Positions 33,480 to 46,558 of a stretch of DNA of 64,000 nt are shown piece after piece. A program made the position numbers and the translations under genes. Source of the stretch: Phycomyces blakesleeanus NRRL 1555(-) (lineage: Eukaryota; Mucoromycota; Mucoromycetes; Mucorales; Phycomycetaceae); assembly GCF_001638985.1 (NCBI RefSeq), contig NW_017265154.1, positions 868,001 through 932,000 on the forward strand. Direction: 5' to 3'. The notes under the pieces are model-generated. The model worked only from the letters and a program-made list of their open reading frames with translations. It did not search any database and was not told the origin of the DNA. Within the stretch, counting starts at the first letter, position 1. The number at the start of each line of letters is the position of its first letter.

Positions 33480-35895
33480 ACCGTGTGAATAGACAAAAAA
33501 AGGACCAATTTTATTATCTAAGCTTATAATTGAACTTTGTTTTCTTTTCTTTCTTGATTTCTTTCAGCTGTCCATACCATGTGGCTCACTCACTTTATAT
33601 ATATATGTATCTTAATACAAAAAAGCACCACAGTCTTTTTTTTTCTGTAGAACTATCTGTCTTGTACTGGGACCAGATGTTTCTTTATGGTGTCCTTCTT
33701 AATGGGCTTACTGTCCTTGTTGTGTTTACTGGGGCTCAAGGAGGCTCAAAGAGGCTTATTGACGTTGAGCTGTGCTGTTCTGGCTGTTTTGGCTGAGCTG
33801 AGCTAGCTGTAGTTATAGCAATAGAATACATCATAGCATTATTAAGAAAATATACGAGCTTATAGCTGACATTTCAGTTGGTTACTAGAAACAGATTTAT
33901 AAAAGGAGGACAGCAGGGAAGACAGACAGAGAGTCTAAAAAAAGTATAATGTTGTTATTTTCTTTCTCTCTTCTTCTTTATGTATGTATATATGTATATA
34001 TGTGTTAAATACAGTATTGACTTGATATACCTTGCTAGAACCTATGTGAGTAATTCTGACAAAATAGCTCTGGGGAATCATAATGATTAAAGAAAAATTA
34101 CGTTATCTCTACAAAGAAGACAAGGTGTGAATACAGTTAGGCCATATGGGAAATTGTAAAACGCTATAATGAACAAAGTGATCTAACCAGGGATACCAAA
34201 TCCGAGGTCGTTTACATTGATAGTACTATAAACTTAGTATTCTATCTTCTTGAACAATAAATTAATATATTTTTATATTTCTTTTAAGGACTTGATTAAC
34301 CATAGTTTGATTCATTAAAAAGGAAACCGTACAAAAGATCTTTATTTGCCATAAACACTTCTTTACACATCATTTGTTCGAAATATGTGTACAACCGACA
34401 CAGCTTGAGTTACTGATGTCAGACGCCAATATGCTTGCAGGTCGCATCTATGTATTTTTTTTTCTGGCTTATATTGCTTAATAATTAAATACTAACCAAC
34501 TTGAGTTATTTTTTCTGCTGTTGGAAATCTGAAAAACCCTTGCCTAGTGCTTAATGATTATGGCTCCATTTGAGAATACTCATGCACTTCATAGAGACTA
34601 TAAGCTGCTATCTGTCTACTTACGTCAATTCTTCCAACGTTACCAGCGTTCGTTTTCTAAATTCTGATCAGTGTTCACACTATTAAGGAATAAAAATTAA
34701 GACCGCTTATCTGGGCAACCATCAATAACGGGGCTTCAGTGGCTGTTTGTGTATGGTTATCCACAGGCTACTGAACACTGAAGAAAGGAAAAGAGAAAGC
34801 CGTATCATTAGGGCTCAGCTTCAAGAAGAAGGGTGGTTCGAGTGCGATATAAATGAAGGCATATTCGAAAGCAAATCGTGAGAACAAACACCTCGTCAAC
34901 TATAACGCCATTTAACCAAAAACCCGACCACACTATAAGCGGTCTTATGGGCAAACAACTCTAATAGGGTTCAGGACTTTCTTCAAATCGTATATAGTCG
35001 GCATAGGTCGTGGGAGATTACTTTTGGCAAGAGCTCAATTTATTGACGCTAAAACCAAGCTAGAAAACCATCTCTTGTGCTATTTTATCTCATTTTCGCA
35101 TGGCCAGGTTTTGTGAAACTAAAGAAAACTAAAAAACAAATAGTCAACGATCTTTTCAATTCCTTGTCACTCCGAACTTCATGGATCTCTTTATACATTC
35201 AAATCGACTCTAGAATTATTTAATAAAAATACAAATGTCCTCTGTGTTACATACAAGAGTCTAAACCAAGCACAATACATAAAATATTTGCTGTTGATAT
35301 GTACAAGAAATCCTCTAAAGACCAACACCCAGACAAAGTACAATCGAATTCAAAGGGTCAATCCAAAACAGATAGCGTTGATATATCTTACATAAACCGA
35401 GCCATTTCCACTTGCATTCGACCAAAAGAAAGTACCATGGTGGATAGCTAAACGAAACGAAACAAAACAAAACAAACAAAAAAAATCCTCCCCAAAAAAA
35501 CTTTATTTAATATAATGCAGAAGAAATGAACTACAATCCACAATTTTGGCAATTGGCTTTCTCATCGACCCAGGCCAAAGAGATATTCTTGTACTGTATG
35601 CTTTAAAACAGCAACTCTTAAATTTTCTAAAACTAACCACTACATTCGAAACCAAGAAAACCAAACAAAAAAGGCAAGAGAGACGAAGGATACCAAATAC
35701 CGTAATATCCGCCAAAGCCTCAAGCCTCAAGACGTTCAGAGGCGCGAAGATTTTCTTTTTTATTTATTTATTTATTTTTCAGTACCCCGCTTAAATCGTA
35801 AATATAGATCATTATAAAGAATTTTTGGAAGTACAAAATTCAGGGTCTCTTCCACCTTAAACAGCTAGTAAATCAAGCAGATCAAACAATAGCAA
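33480..35895. other. Gene-poor region, possible decayed coding sequence
   Basis: About 2.4 kb. Between roughly 34400 and 35100 the composition is more balanced than the surroundings and several frames stay open for 30-45 codons in turn (one with NTEERKRESRIIRAQLQEEG, one with RVQDFLQIVYSRHRSWEITF), with stops and frame changes. This looks like an old degraded gene but I cannot name it. The rest is AT-rich and empty. Confidence 0.35.
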
Positions 35896-36090
35896 CTACG
35901 TCAATCCAGAAGAATCAGCACCAGCACCAGCACCAGCACCAACGCAAGCACAATCTAACGAACGCTTTGACAAAGAAGTCCTTGTACAAAATTTTAGTCT
36001 CCATCCTTCACCCTCATCCTCAACACTCACTTCTTCATAATCGTGGTCAATTGGTCGATTGCCGCAACAAAATAGCGTAATCCAACTCAT
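35896..36090 (-). CDS. Small Cys-containing hypothetical protein
   Basis: A 64-codon ORF starting MSWITLFCCGNRPIDHDYEE. The N-terminal hydrophobic run with CC resembles S-acylation sites of small membrane-anchored proteins. The end (GAGAGAGAD) is a CAGCAC repeat translation. A canonical GTGAGT donor lies just after ...DYEE, and using it with an acceptor at TTTACTAG (near 35862-35869) replaces the repetitive tail by a 30-residue open reading ending KRGTEK. The spliced form may therefore be the true one. Family unknown. Confidence 0.3.
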   Translation of the reverse strand: MSWITLFCCGNRPIDHDYEEVSVEDEGEGWRLKFCTRTSLSKRSLDCACVGAGAGAGADSSGLT

Positions 36091-37163
36091 GGCCGCAATA
36101 TATAAGAAAAAAAAAGAACATTCATCGTACTTTTCATTAATGAATACAAGACATTCAATATTTGTCCTATTTTCTCACTCTGCTTTGGATATATTGAAAC
36201 AAATGGGCTTGTCTTAGAATAAGAATATAAATATATGTATTACTAACGCCTTCTCTCTTCTTTAAAGGTGCATAAACTAAAACTAAAAAAAAAATGCTTG
36301 GAAGCTTAATTGTATCATTGAAAGAATCAATGCTCATCGTCTACCATAGAACCGAGAACCTTGCGCTATCTCAAAATAATAGTAATAATAATTCTGCCGC
36401 ATCTTACAAGAATTGCATACTACAAGAGGTTAACCCCCTTTGAAGTCTTCCAAAGAACCAAGGTCTCCCCCCCTCCCCCTTCCTTTTACCCCCTCCCTCT
36501 ATAACTGCAGCTACTTTGCGCGAGTCAATCCCGAAAAAAAAAATATACGCCACCGCCACCGCCAAAACCATTCATAAAACTTCTAGTCTGATTATTGTTA
36601 GACTTATTTTAGACGCATAAGTAAATGAGCCAACGAAATCGAGAATACAAGTTAATTATCTATGTAATAAATACTATCGTGTGTGTGTGTGTGTGTATAC
36701 TATTATAAACTTGAAGGGTTTATAATCAAGTGAGAGTATAACTGCTTTATTTATGTATTCTGATAATTCAATTGGATTATATTAGTTTCAAGAGACCAAT
36801 GTGTTGTCCATTACGCCATGTAGCTTTGACATTAGTAGAGAAAACTTATTACTTTATTTTTTAAAAAATAAAAGTAATAAGTAAATTGGCTTTAATGCAC
36901 GTGACCTTTATCTGCAATGCCAAGAAATATTCATTTTCATTGGCTCCAAACAACTTCTTTTTTTTCATTTCCCGCTATATTTCTTTTTCTGGAAACTTTA
37001 CTGTAAAGTTCTCACCAATAAATTATATATATATATAATTTAAATCTCCTTCGCATTCTATATACTTTTCTTTTTTTTTTCTTTTTTTTAACCTGTCTCG
37101 ACTTTAAATGTCCGATCTCTTTTTGCCTTACTTGACACGTTTCTTCACCATCCCTCCAACTTC
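36091..37163. other. Intergenic, 5' flank of the kinesin-like gene
   Basis: About 1.1 kb with C-rich tracts near 36467-36497, a GT run at 36680-36697 and a tRNA-like fragment at 36782-36824. The last 200 bases before the kinesin-like start are T-rich. Confidence 0.45.
36782..36824 (-). pseudogene. Truncated tRNA-Arg-like fragment
   Basis: On the minus strand the sequence begins GCTACATGGCGTAATGGACA, which resembles the acceptor and D-arm (A box TGGCGTAATGG) of fungal tRNA-Arg, followed by a possible anticodon stem TTGGT/ACTAA with an 8-base loop. No T-arm or B box (GGTTCGANNCC) follows, so it cannot be a working tRNA. It may be a tRNA remnant or the head of a SINE, or chance. Confidence 0.25.
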
Positions 37164-38324
37164 ATGGCACCACCGGTTGTTAGGTAGAAGACTAATTTAA
37201 AGACACATTACATACACCCACAACTACATGTTTTGGTTTTTGTGCTTCAATACAAAAGAAGTACTTCCAAACAACAAACATTTACTCGTACGAAATCAAG
37301 CATTCTCAACAATACAACAAACTTCTTTTTTGTTTTTTTTTGTCTCCTTTTGTTCTCTTTATTTCTTTTCTTTTCTTTACTTTGTATATATAAATCTATA
37401 TAAACCAATATAAATACATACATAATATATACATGTATTTATATATATATTTATATATAACATATATTCACACCTGTGTGTACAAATGTACAAAGGGTGG
37501 TTCTGCGAGTAGATCCTCTATTGCAATTGGACTCACTGACAATCCATCAAAACAACATTACTCTCGGAACACATCAATTCACATTCGATAAAATCCACCC
37601 ACAAAATCATACCCCAAATGACATTTATCAGGCAAACCTTGAACCTCTTCTAGAACCCTACATTCAAGGGTAAATCAAACAGGAATCAATCTTGAATCAA
37701 CCAAAAAAAAAAAAGAAAAAAAAAAACTAATGCTCTTTTTCTCATTATCTCTATTGTGTGATTTCATCCTACATTTTGGCTTCTTTAAAAACAAAAAATT
37801 ACTTCATCATCAGAACCAATGTTACTGTGCTAATCTATGGGTAAAAAAGAAAAGAAAAAGAAAACAACCGAAAGATAAAAAAAAACATATATATATATAT
37901 ATATATCTATAAAAGGCTATAATGATCAATATTCATTATACTTATGTAGAGATTCACAACCATCGAGTGAACTAGATCCTAGAGAGGAACAAGACGATCA
38001 AGGTAGGATAGATATATATTATGATGTCCAGATAATATATACATATATTTGTATATCTATAAAAATAAACCAAACAAGCAAGCAAACAAGCAAACAGACA
38101 AACAAATAAGCAAATAAACAAGCAAGCACACAATTAGAAACAATGAAGAATACGAGAAGAAATTCTACTAAAGAACAACCAAGAAATTATACACCAGTTG
38201 TTTCTTTTAAAACTTCTTTAAATATATATAACAAAATATCATTAGTACCCGTACCATTACCAGTACCAGTACCAGTACCAGCGCCAACATCAGCACCAAC
38301 ACCAACACCAACATTAAATATACA

Positions 38325-38360
<36 letters not shown>

Positions 38361-41300
38361 TAAAGATAACAGTACACTCATATAATTATTGAGGAATTAG
38401 GCATCATTCGTCGATTTAGCCAGGCATTGTTTAACCACCTTGAAGAAACGATTTCCTCTGCAAGTGTACACGTATCATATGCAAAACTTGAGAACAATAA
38501 TGCCAATCCCGTCGATCTACTCCATGCATCAGCGCCAACATCAGGAATAACCGACGAATGGGTCATGGACACAGATGAATTGATGAGGTATAGTATCAAG
38601 CCAAACATAAAATTAATAATAATAATAGAGATTCTTTCATCCCCCTCTTTTTATATATTCTATATATATATATATACATATATATATGTCCTTTATCTTT
38701 TATTCCAACTTTCAACCCAACCTTGCCCAATTCCTACCTCTTTTTCTATTACTATTATCATTATCATTATCATCATTATTATTATTTGAGGGTGTGTATA
38801 TACATATATATGCACATATGCTAGATCATAGTTATTATTTGGCTAAGCACCATTGTAGTCAGTGGAGCAAGGGCAGTGTCTTGGACAAATCATTAGAGTC
38901 TTACGGTGTGTTCACAGTCTATTTACGCCAACCAAGCGAATCAAAATGGAATATAGTCCGTATTCCAGAATCATCTTTTGGACTGGGGCAATTAGAAGAT
39001 ATCCTGGGCCTTACGGGACCCAGAACAACGACAACGACAACGACAACTACAACGGCGGTTGGGTTCGGTGCCAGTAGTGGCGGTGACAGTGATTGTGACG
39101 GTGGTGATGTAGATAATGCTGATCATCATCCACTCATACGGATGCTGCAAGACAGCCTTTCTCATGTGGTAGTTGTAACCTGCATTTCGCCCAAACATCA
39201 TGAAACCGAGGCACTAGAGAGTCTCCGGAACTCTGCTCGTCTACTACCCAACAACAACCATACAAAGCATATCATCAAAAACAGCCAGAACAATAAAAAC
39301 AATCCCACACCCCATCGCTTACGAGATCAAGTTTCCCATCTCCGGCTCGACTTGAATTCCCAAAAGAACAAAAGCTTAGACGATGAAGTGTGCCAGATGC
39401 GGCAGGAGTTGAGACAATTACAATCCTTTACTCAGCAACTCTCACATGAGTTGGCACTAACGCAGACTGAGCGAGACAGTCTAATCTCCCGCTGTGTCTC
39501 TGCCTCTGCCTCTGTCTCTGCAGCTGCAATAGCTAATACAATGGATGATGGATCCGTTGAACCAAATTCAGCTCAGCTTTTACTACTAATGCAGCAGCAA
39601 CACCAGCAACAAGCCGAAACGATCCAGCGCTTGAAGAGAGAAGCTGCCGAAGCACAAAAGAACAATAACACCAACAACACCAACAACAATAATAATAATA
39701 GTAGTAGTAGCAATAGCTATAGTAGTAACAGTAACAATAATGCTTATTATAGTTCTGGTGGTCGAATCCAATCCCCAAGTGGACGAACTAGTCAGGCCAC
39801 TACTCCTCGTGAAGACAGTTTTTTCCGTGTTGCGTCTACCTCTTCTGGAAGACGTAAAGTAAAACATGTCTCTGTTACCCACCGACCGAGTCTCATCAAG
39901 CGTCGTAGTGGAAATAATAACCTTGGTTCCAGATCTCCTTTGGGCGGAAGCTTTACTACCCTAAACACAGAGAGTCTTGGAGAGGTACTGGCCATGCTGC
40001 GTCATGATCTTGATGCCTGTCCTAGTACCCACAGCTCCACTGAATTCCCCAGACGAGTAAGAAATCTTTACAGCCAATATATACATATATGTGTATATAA
40101 TAATAATTAGAATAATTGATATGTAGATATATTTTTATAGCATAGACATATAGAGTATTATTCTACATATACATATATATATATACCTGTGTGTGTGAGA
40201 GAGAAAGAGAGAAAACAGAAACCCTCATCTATATATACATATATATACATACACCTATACACTTCCCCCCCCCCCCCATCTTTTTTTTTCTTTCTTATTT
40301 TCTCTTTCATTTTTTTGGAGTAACCAAGGAAACCAAAAAAAGAAATCAAATGTATCTCATTGTGTGTACCTTTTTTTTTTGTATAATTTTTATATATAAT
40401 TTTTTATTTAAAATAATAATAATAACTGATGTAGACAGACGATCGTACCACACAACCCTACACTGCCAATCCTCCACCGTGGTCACAGGCCAGCGATGAA
40501 ACAGTGACACCAGACCACGCAGAGGCCAGACCACCCCGAGACCCACGTTCGAATCCTCTCTCACCTATGCCTGCTCTTCTTCAAGACGATCACCTCCAAA
40601 CCTCACTCGAAGACGATCTCGAAGCGCTTGTAAATAACCGTTCCTTTCTATATATCTGTATACATAACTTTTTTCGTAAAGACGAATTAGCTTTATATCT
40701 ACAGCTAAATCCCAAGACACAGTCATAGACCAAAAGATATATTCTCGCCAGAAAAAAAAGAAAGAAGGAATCATTTACTTGTATATTTACTTTTTGTTTT
40801 GTTTCTTCTTTTGCTTCTGGTTCTATATACCTATGTTAGGCTGTTCCTACCTGGACAGACGTTCCAAAGACTCAATCGACGAATGGGTCCACTAAACGAG
40901 AATCATTGTCCTGGACAGACTCTGTTCTAGATGATTCAGATAATTCGGTCATAACATCGTCTTTTTCTGGCTGGACAGCCGCCAGTCGATCGCGCGAAGG
41001 ACGCCGACACTCCAAAGACCTTCTCAAGATGCTCCACCAGGTCCAGGCCGACGTACTGGTGAAGCGAGAGTTGGTCGGCCAGCTCGAAAAGACCGAGGAA
41101 GAGTATACACAGATGCGAGTGAATTATGAAGAGCAGCTTTCGTTACTGCACAACCATATCCAGGAACAAAACCAAGCGTCTTCGCCTGTAGAATCCTCCT
41201 CATCTTTAACCAATCTATCCGGGTCAATAACAGGATCAGTAGCCGAGCGAGAAAAGGAGCCAAGAAGAGGAAGAGGAAGAGGAATTGGAACGGGAATAAC

Positions 41301-41937
41301 GGTCGTGACCGAACGCAAAGACGGCGGAACATCAACAGGAGGAACATCACCTCTGGTTACAACACAACCCACCCCAACGTCTACAAGGGTTGGTCTGTCT
41401 AGACCCTCTAGCGTGGCTCAATTGAGAGAAGAGCGACTAGCCCAGGAGGTGCGGTCGCAGTACGAGTCCAAGCTGAAACGGATGTTTAATGAGAACCAGG
41501 ACCTGCACCGCAAATATACCCAGACCGCATCGACTCTCCAGACCACACGCACCAAGGGACAGGCTATTGTGAGTCGATTGCAAAGCACGGTTGAGACTCT
41601 AAAGGCAGAAAAGAAGCAATTACAAAAGACGATCCGACTAGCGGCCGATCGTGCACGGGACACAGCTGTGGTAAACGAGCGAGAGATACAGCAGCTGAGA
41701 CGACGTGAGTTGGCTGCGCTGGAGGTGAAGAAAAGGTTGGAAGAGGCCAATGAAGCACAGGCCCAGGTAATCAAGCGAAAGAATGAGGATGTGGCTGTAG
41801 CCAACCTACATAATAGATTGCTCGTCAATGCCCTCCGGAAGGCAGCAGGCGAAGGAACCCTATTGAATGAGGCTGCTCTTGATAAAATTATGGCTGGTGT
41901 GCAAACCAAATTATCCAAAACACGGCTGGCAGATTAA
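37164..41937 (+). CDS. Kinesin-4-like protein with degenerate (pseudo) motor domain
   Basis: I read a gene of about 1,000 residues with exons 37164-37183, 37496-37669, 37814-37840, 37950-38002, one near 38132-38250, about 38391-38587, 38832-40056, 40435-40629 and 40840-41937. The kinesin fold is recognisable in order: VVRVVLRVDPL (strand 1), HQFTFDKIHPQN, GTNVTVLIYG just before the P-loop, GIIRRFSQALFNHLEE, VHVSYAKLENNNANPVDLLH, YGVFTVYLRQ, and HPLIRMLQDSLSHVVVVTCI. The nucleotide motifs are lost: RxRP is RVDP, GQTGSGKT is GDSQPSSE, SSRSH is SLESYG and DLAGSE is RIPESS. The rest is Asn/Ser/Thr-rich linker and long coiled coils, ending with EAQAQVIKRKNEDVAVAN, which resembles kinesin-4 tails. 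It probably binds microtubules or partners without ATP hydrolysis. Confidence 0.75.
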
Positions 41938-43124
41938 AACAAAACACAGGCACACAACCACAACCACACCCACACACCCACCCACACGCGCGCGCATATT
42001 ATATATTTATACACAACCCACACACACAAAAAATACACTACAAATTACACACTACACACTACACACTACACCACACACGCATACAAAGAAATACAATGAC
42101 AAACAAGCGTTTGTTCTCAAACTCTATTCACAATATATACATATATATCTATATATTGTGATTATATTTATTTCATGCCTCTCTCCGTCCTTACCTATCT
42201 CTAACTATATCTCTATCTCTATCTATACTTTTTTTTTCTTTGCTTTTCTATATATCTTTAAATCTGCCCTTTATTTTTATTTTTATTGTGATTCTTTCAA
42301 ACTTTCTATTGCAGTTGTTTGATGTTGGTATTGATGTAGTGCAGGAATCACCTCCCCCTTTTATATCTCTTTGTGTTTGTTGTACTTGTTCAATTCTGTT
42401 AATAAGAATAATACATTAAAGAGAATTATATTTATGTGTATCAATGCATGAATTTTTTTTTATTTTTGGATAATTTGTCAAAAGCCACATCGATGACCAG
42501 AGATGTACAATTTCTGCAATAATAGTAATAATTTTGAAAGGCTTTGATGTTTGATAAATTAAATATAAAATATATAAATAGATTTATAGAATATGAAACA
42601 TTAAATGTGTGTATATATATAAAAGAGAGAGAGAATAATTGCAGGCATAGAACCAAACAAGCATAAAGATAAACGATAAAGAATAAGAGGAGTAGTAGGA
42701 GGAGAAGGAAGAAGAAGAAGAAGAGGAAGAAGAAGGAAAACCAATAAAGGGGTTAGGATTAAGTCGAGTATCAGAATTCAGGCTTATCTTTAAGTTACAA
42801 ACATATAAACAGATCCTGACTGAATGTGACAACACAGCCCTACTATTGTTGTTGTTGTTGTTGTTGTTTTTATTTGGCGTGGCTGAACTCCCCTTTCATT
42901 TAGGTGTGCTTTAATTATTATTATTTTTTGGTCTAATAGCTGTAAATTTATGTATATAATGTATATATAACATATATCACTTTCTTGCTATTCTTAATAT
43001 GTATAAATATACAGATTATCTTTATATTTTATGTGGTCGTTCATCGGTCCTCACCGAGTGCTTATTCCGTCAACTGGATTCAAGCACGTCTTAACACTGC
43101 AGAAACTGCGCTTGTTTGTTCCAA

Positions 43125-43161
<37 letters not shown>

Positions 43162-43542
43162 GCTTATAATTTCAGGGCTGTGATGTTTTATTGGGTTTCT
43201 ATTTAAAAAATGTAACTAAATATATAGCTATGCAAAAAGAGAATATAGAAAGACAATAAAGGTAAAAGAAAGTAGCCACTTGCAAACAATACCTTTTACT
43301 GCCACTATCATCATTATTAACTATCAACAGTAGCAGTACTATTAATGTTATTAATATCTGTAAATCTTGTGAATTTTATTGGATATAAAGGGGGGAATTG
43401 CTTTTTTTCTTTCTAAACATCAAGACTTCTTTCTTCCCTTCCCTTCCCTTCCATTTGCTTTGCTTTGCTTTGCTTTGCTTTGCTTTGCTTTCACATAAAG
43501 TCTTCTTCTTTATTTACTTTTATTAGTAATAATAATAATAAT

Positions 43543-43576
<34 letters not shown>

Positions 43577-43578
43577 TA
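41938..43578. other. Intergenic, CA-rich and AAT repeats
   Basis: Dense CACA/CACTA repeats at about 41940-42080 form the kinesin-like 3' flank. Poly-A and pyrimidine tracts follow, then GAAGAA repeats near 42700-42740, (TTG)n at 42848-42868 and (ATA)n at 43124-43160. The last 130 bases form the MFS gene's 5' UTR. No gene is supported. Confidence 0.5.
43454..43577. repeat. (TTTGC)n and (AAT)n runs in MFS 5' UTR
   Basis: Seven TTTGC/TTGCT units at 43454-43490, then an AAT array at about 43526-43577 that runs directly into the ATG of the transporter at 43579. The leader of that mRNA is therefore almost pure simple repeat. Confidence 0.85.
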
Positions 43579-44348
43579 ATGACTGGCGACAGGCCACCTT
43601 CAGCTTCCAATAGTGACTCTACTCTAGTGTCAACAGACCCTAATCAATTCAACGAAAAGTCCAACAAACCTCTTCCGCATGGACCATCTCAACTCGGCAA
43701 ATATGTGTCAAATAGTTCAGCAGGGTTTGACCAACAATCCCTGCCACAAAGAACACGTTCCACACTATCTACACGCTCCACACGCTCCACACGCTCCACA
43801 CGTCGCACATTTTGGCAGAGAGCTGCCTATATTATCCGAAAACGAATGGCATTCAAGCCACCAGTCAAACACGACCCACGATTGTATCCACCAGCAAAAA
43901 AGAGATGGATTCTGGCATGTCTAGCTCTTGGATCCTCACTAAATGGCTTTTGCTCTACAGTCTATGTAAATAACATTTCCTTTAACTATATAAAATATCT
44001 TATCGATCAAGCAATCATTCAACACATACATACATACATAAATATGTCTCTTTTTATGTATAATTATCTTATTTTTACAAAAAGAAACGCACATATATAT
44101 ATATAGATTGATATAAATATATGTCATCACCCTTGTCATTTGGTTGCATTGCTAATTTTACTTTACATCTTTTAATGTTCTCAAAGCTACCTGGATTACC
44201 AAACATACAAGAAGACCTTGAGGCTACACCAATATCCGTTGCCTTGACAACCTCTCTATTCATATTGTTTGGTGGTATCGGTGTAAGTTTAAATTTATTG
44301 GCTATAAATAATAGCACCAGTAGCACTGTTAGCTATAAAAGATAAATC

Positions 44349-44381
<33 letters not shown>

Positions 44382-46558
44382 GATAATGATGATGATGTGC
44401 AAATCACTCAAAAAAGGAAATGATTGCTACTAGAATATTTTGCAGCTTTATTTTGAAGTATATTTATACATGAGCATTTAACCTTTTTATATATATATAT
44501 ATGTATGTTTCTATTTTGTCACAGCCTATCATATGGGCATCAATGTCAGACTTTTACCACATTCGCCGGTGAGTAACCTTTTGCTTTTTTATTTATTTAG
44601 TTACTTACTTATTTACTTATTTACTTTTATATTAGGTTTCTTTACCTATCATCCTTACTACTATTTGTTGGGGCCACAATAGGATGTGGACTATCACCTA
44701 ACGTTTGGGTTCTTGTCGTTCTTCGATGTATTCAATCAGTTGGCACATCAGGTACCCAAAGAAAAAATAATAATGTAAAAATTAAAAACATACTAGAAGA
44801 AAGATTTCCACTGCGCAGCTTGCGTTTTCTGCAATGGAGATGCAGTCAATATGCCTTTTTCTTTTTTCCTTATTTTTATTAATATATGTACTATTATCTT
44901 TATTCCATTTATATATATATCTATCTATCTATCTATCTATAATCGTAACCATAATTCTGATAACAAAGTAACCATGTCTGTCGGTGCAGGTAATGATAAT
45001 AATGATAGTAATATATAGAAAAATTATAGTCTATTATAAAAATAAAACTAATATATACCTATATATCTATATCTATGTAATGTTCATAGGCACAGTGGCA
45101 GATTGCTGGGAAATCACGGAGCGTGGCTCTGCTTTTAGCGTCTTGTTTGTAGGACAATTCTTGGGCCCACTAGTTGGTGAGTAAAGAACAGCAATCAATC
45201 AAACAAACAAACAAACAAACAAACAAACCTTTAGGCTTGTACACACACACACACACTATGATTACTTGCGCTTACTAATGTTAATATTAATATCAATAAC
45301 GGTATTATATATTTCTATGTATATTTTTGACAGGTCCTATTATCGGTGGTGGTATAGTTAGTGCTATGGGATGGCGCGCCACTTTCTGGTTTTGTGCAGG
45401 CTATGGTGTATTTTTATTCTGCTTCTTGCTTCTATTCTTGCCAGAGACCTATCGGATTGACCACGTGTGGGACAATGGGCTTCCAATCAAGAAGCCGCGC
45501 CCCTTGTCTCCTGTGCCCTTGCCTGTTGCCACCAGGGATGAAGAAGAAGGAGGTTCATCTGGTGTGGCGAGTGACGAGCCAGACAATAGTGAGGATAGCG
45601 ACGACGAGTATATCCAAGAACCGCCACCTCAGGGAAGAATGAATCCCATCCAGAGCATCGCATTGCTTAGGCACACATTTGTCTGGCTGATTGCATTACA
45701 AACAGGATTTTGCTTTGGCACAATGTTTACCATTGAAACCATCATTCCGGACCTCTATGATGAATATTATCACTTTGAATCATGGCAGACAGGTAAATAA
45801 ATAAATATATATCTTTTATTGACTTTAATAACAATTCATATCAATAGGCCTAAGTTTCCTTGGTGCCGGTATTGGTAATGTCTTGGGCGCCATTGTATCC
45901 GGGCGCCTTTCAGATCTATTTTTAAGAAGAGCACGAGATAGAAGAGGAGGCTTGTCAGTCAAGGAAGACAGACTTACTCTGAATGCATGGTAAGTGAAGC
46001 CTAGAACCTTTGCTTTCTTTTACTTTTATTATTGTTTCTCCAACTATAAATACATATTCACCTATTCTAATCTATTCTATTATATTATTTAGGCCAGGAG
46101 GGTTCATTTGTGTGCCTATGGGTGTTCTGATCTTTGGTTGGTGCACAAGCCCAAATATTACTGTCTGGGCACCGATCATTGGATTCAGTATTGTGTGCTT
46201 TGGCATGAGTCAAGGTTAATATTATCGATGGCTTTCTTTTTGTTTTTTTTTTTGTTTGTTTTATAAATATGTTTTATGTTTTTGTGTGTGTGTAGTGTAC
46301 GCATCTGGATCAGCTTATTTGGTTGATTCTATTCCCGGTAAAGGTGCATCTGTCACAGCCTGTTCAAATCTTGTCCGTCTATTAATGGCATGTATCTTGA
46401 GTTTGATCGCCAAACCTATCGTTTCTTCTATTGGTTCCGGATATCTCTCGGTCATTCTGGCCAGTCTGAATTATATTGGCATGGGATTCTATGCCCTTGT
46501 CAAATTCAAAGGAGCCTCTTTTCGAAAGGCTTCTGGCTATGGAGACAATCCTATCTAG
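43579..46558 (+). CDS. MFS drug:H+ antiporter (DHA1-like, 12 TM)
   Basis: A gene of about nine exons. The N-terminal ~125 residues are cytosolic, Ser/Pro-rich, with a run of three Arg-Ser-Thr repeats next to a basic stretch (YIIRKRMAFKPPVK). The first membrane segment is WILACLALGSSLNGFCSTVY. The motif-A loop PIIWASMSDFYHIRRFLYLS follows TM2. The small exon VTMSVGA joins VADCWEITERGSAFSVLFV, and GQFLGPLVGPIIGGGIV is motif C, the signature of proton antiporters in this superfamily. An acidic middle loop (EEEGGSSGVASDEPDNSEDS) separates the two halves, and the second half ends with ...LASLNYIGMGFYALV. Relatives export drugs, polyamines or organic acids from the plasma membrane. The substrate cannot be told. 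Confidence 0.88.

Noticed and set aside
41418..41918. 166-codon minus-strand ORF
   Set aside because: Antisense to the kinesin-like coiled-coil exon; Ser/Cys/Arg-rich shadow.
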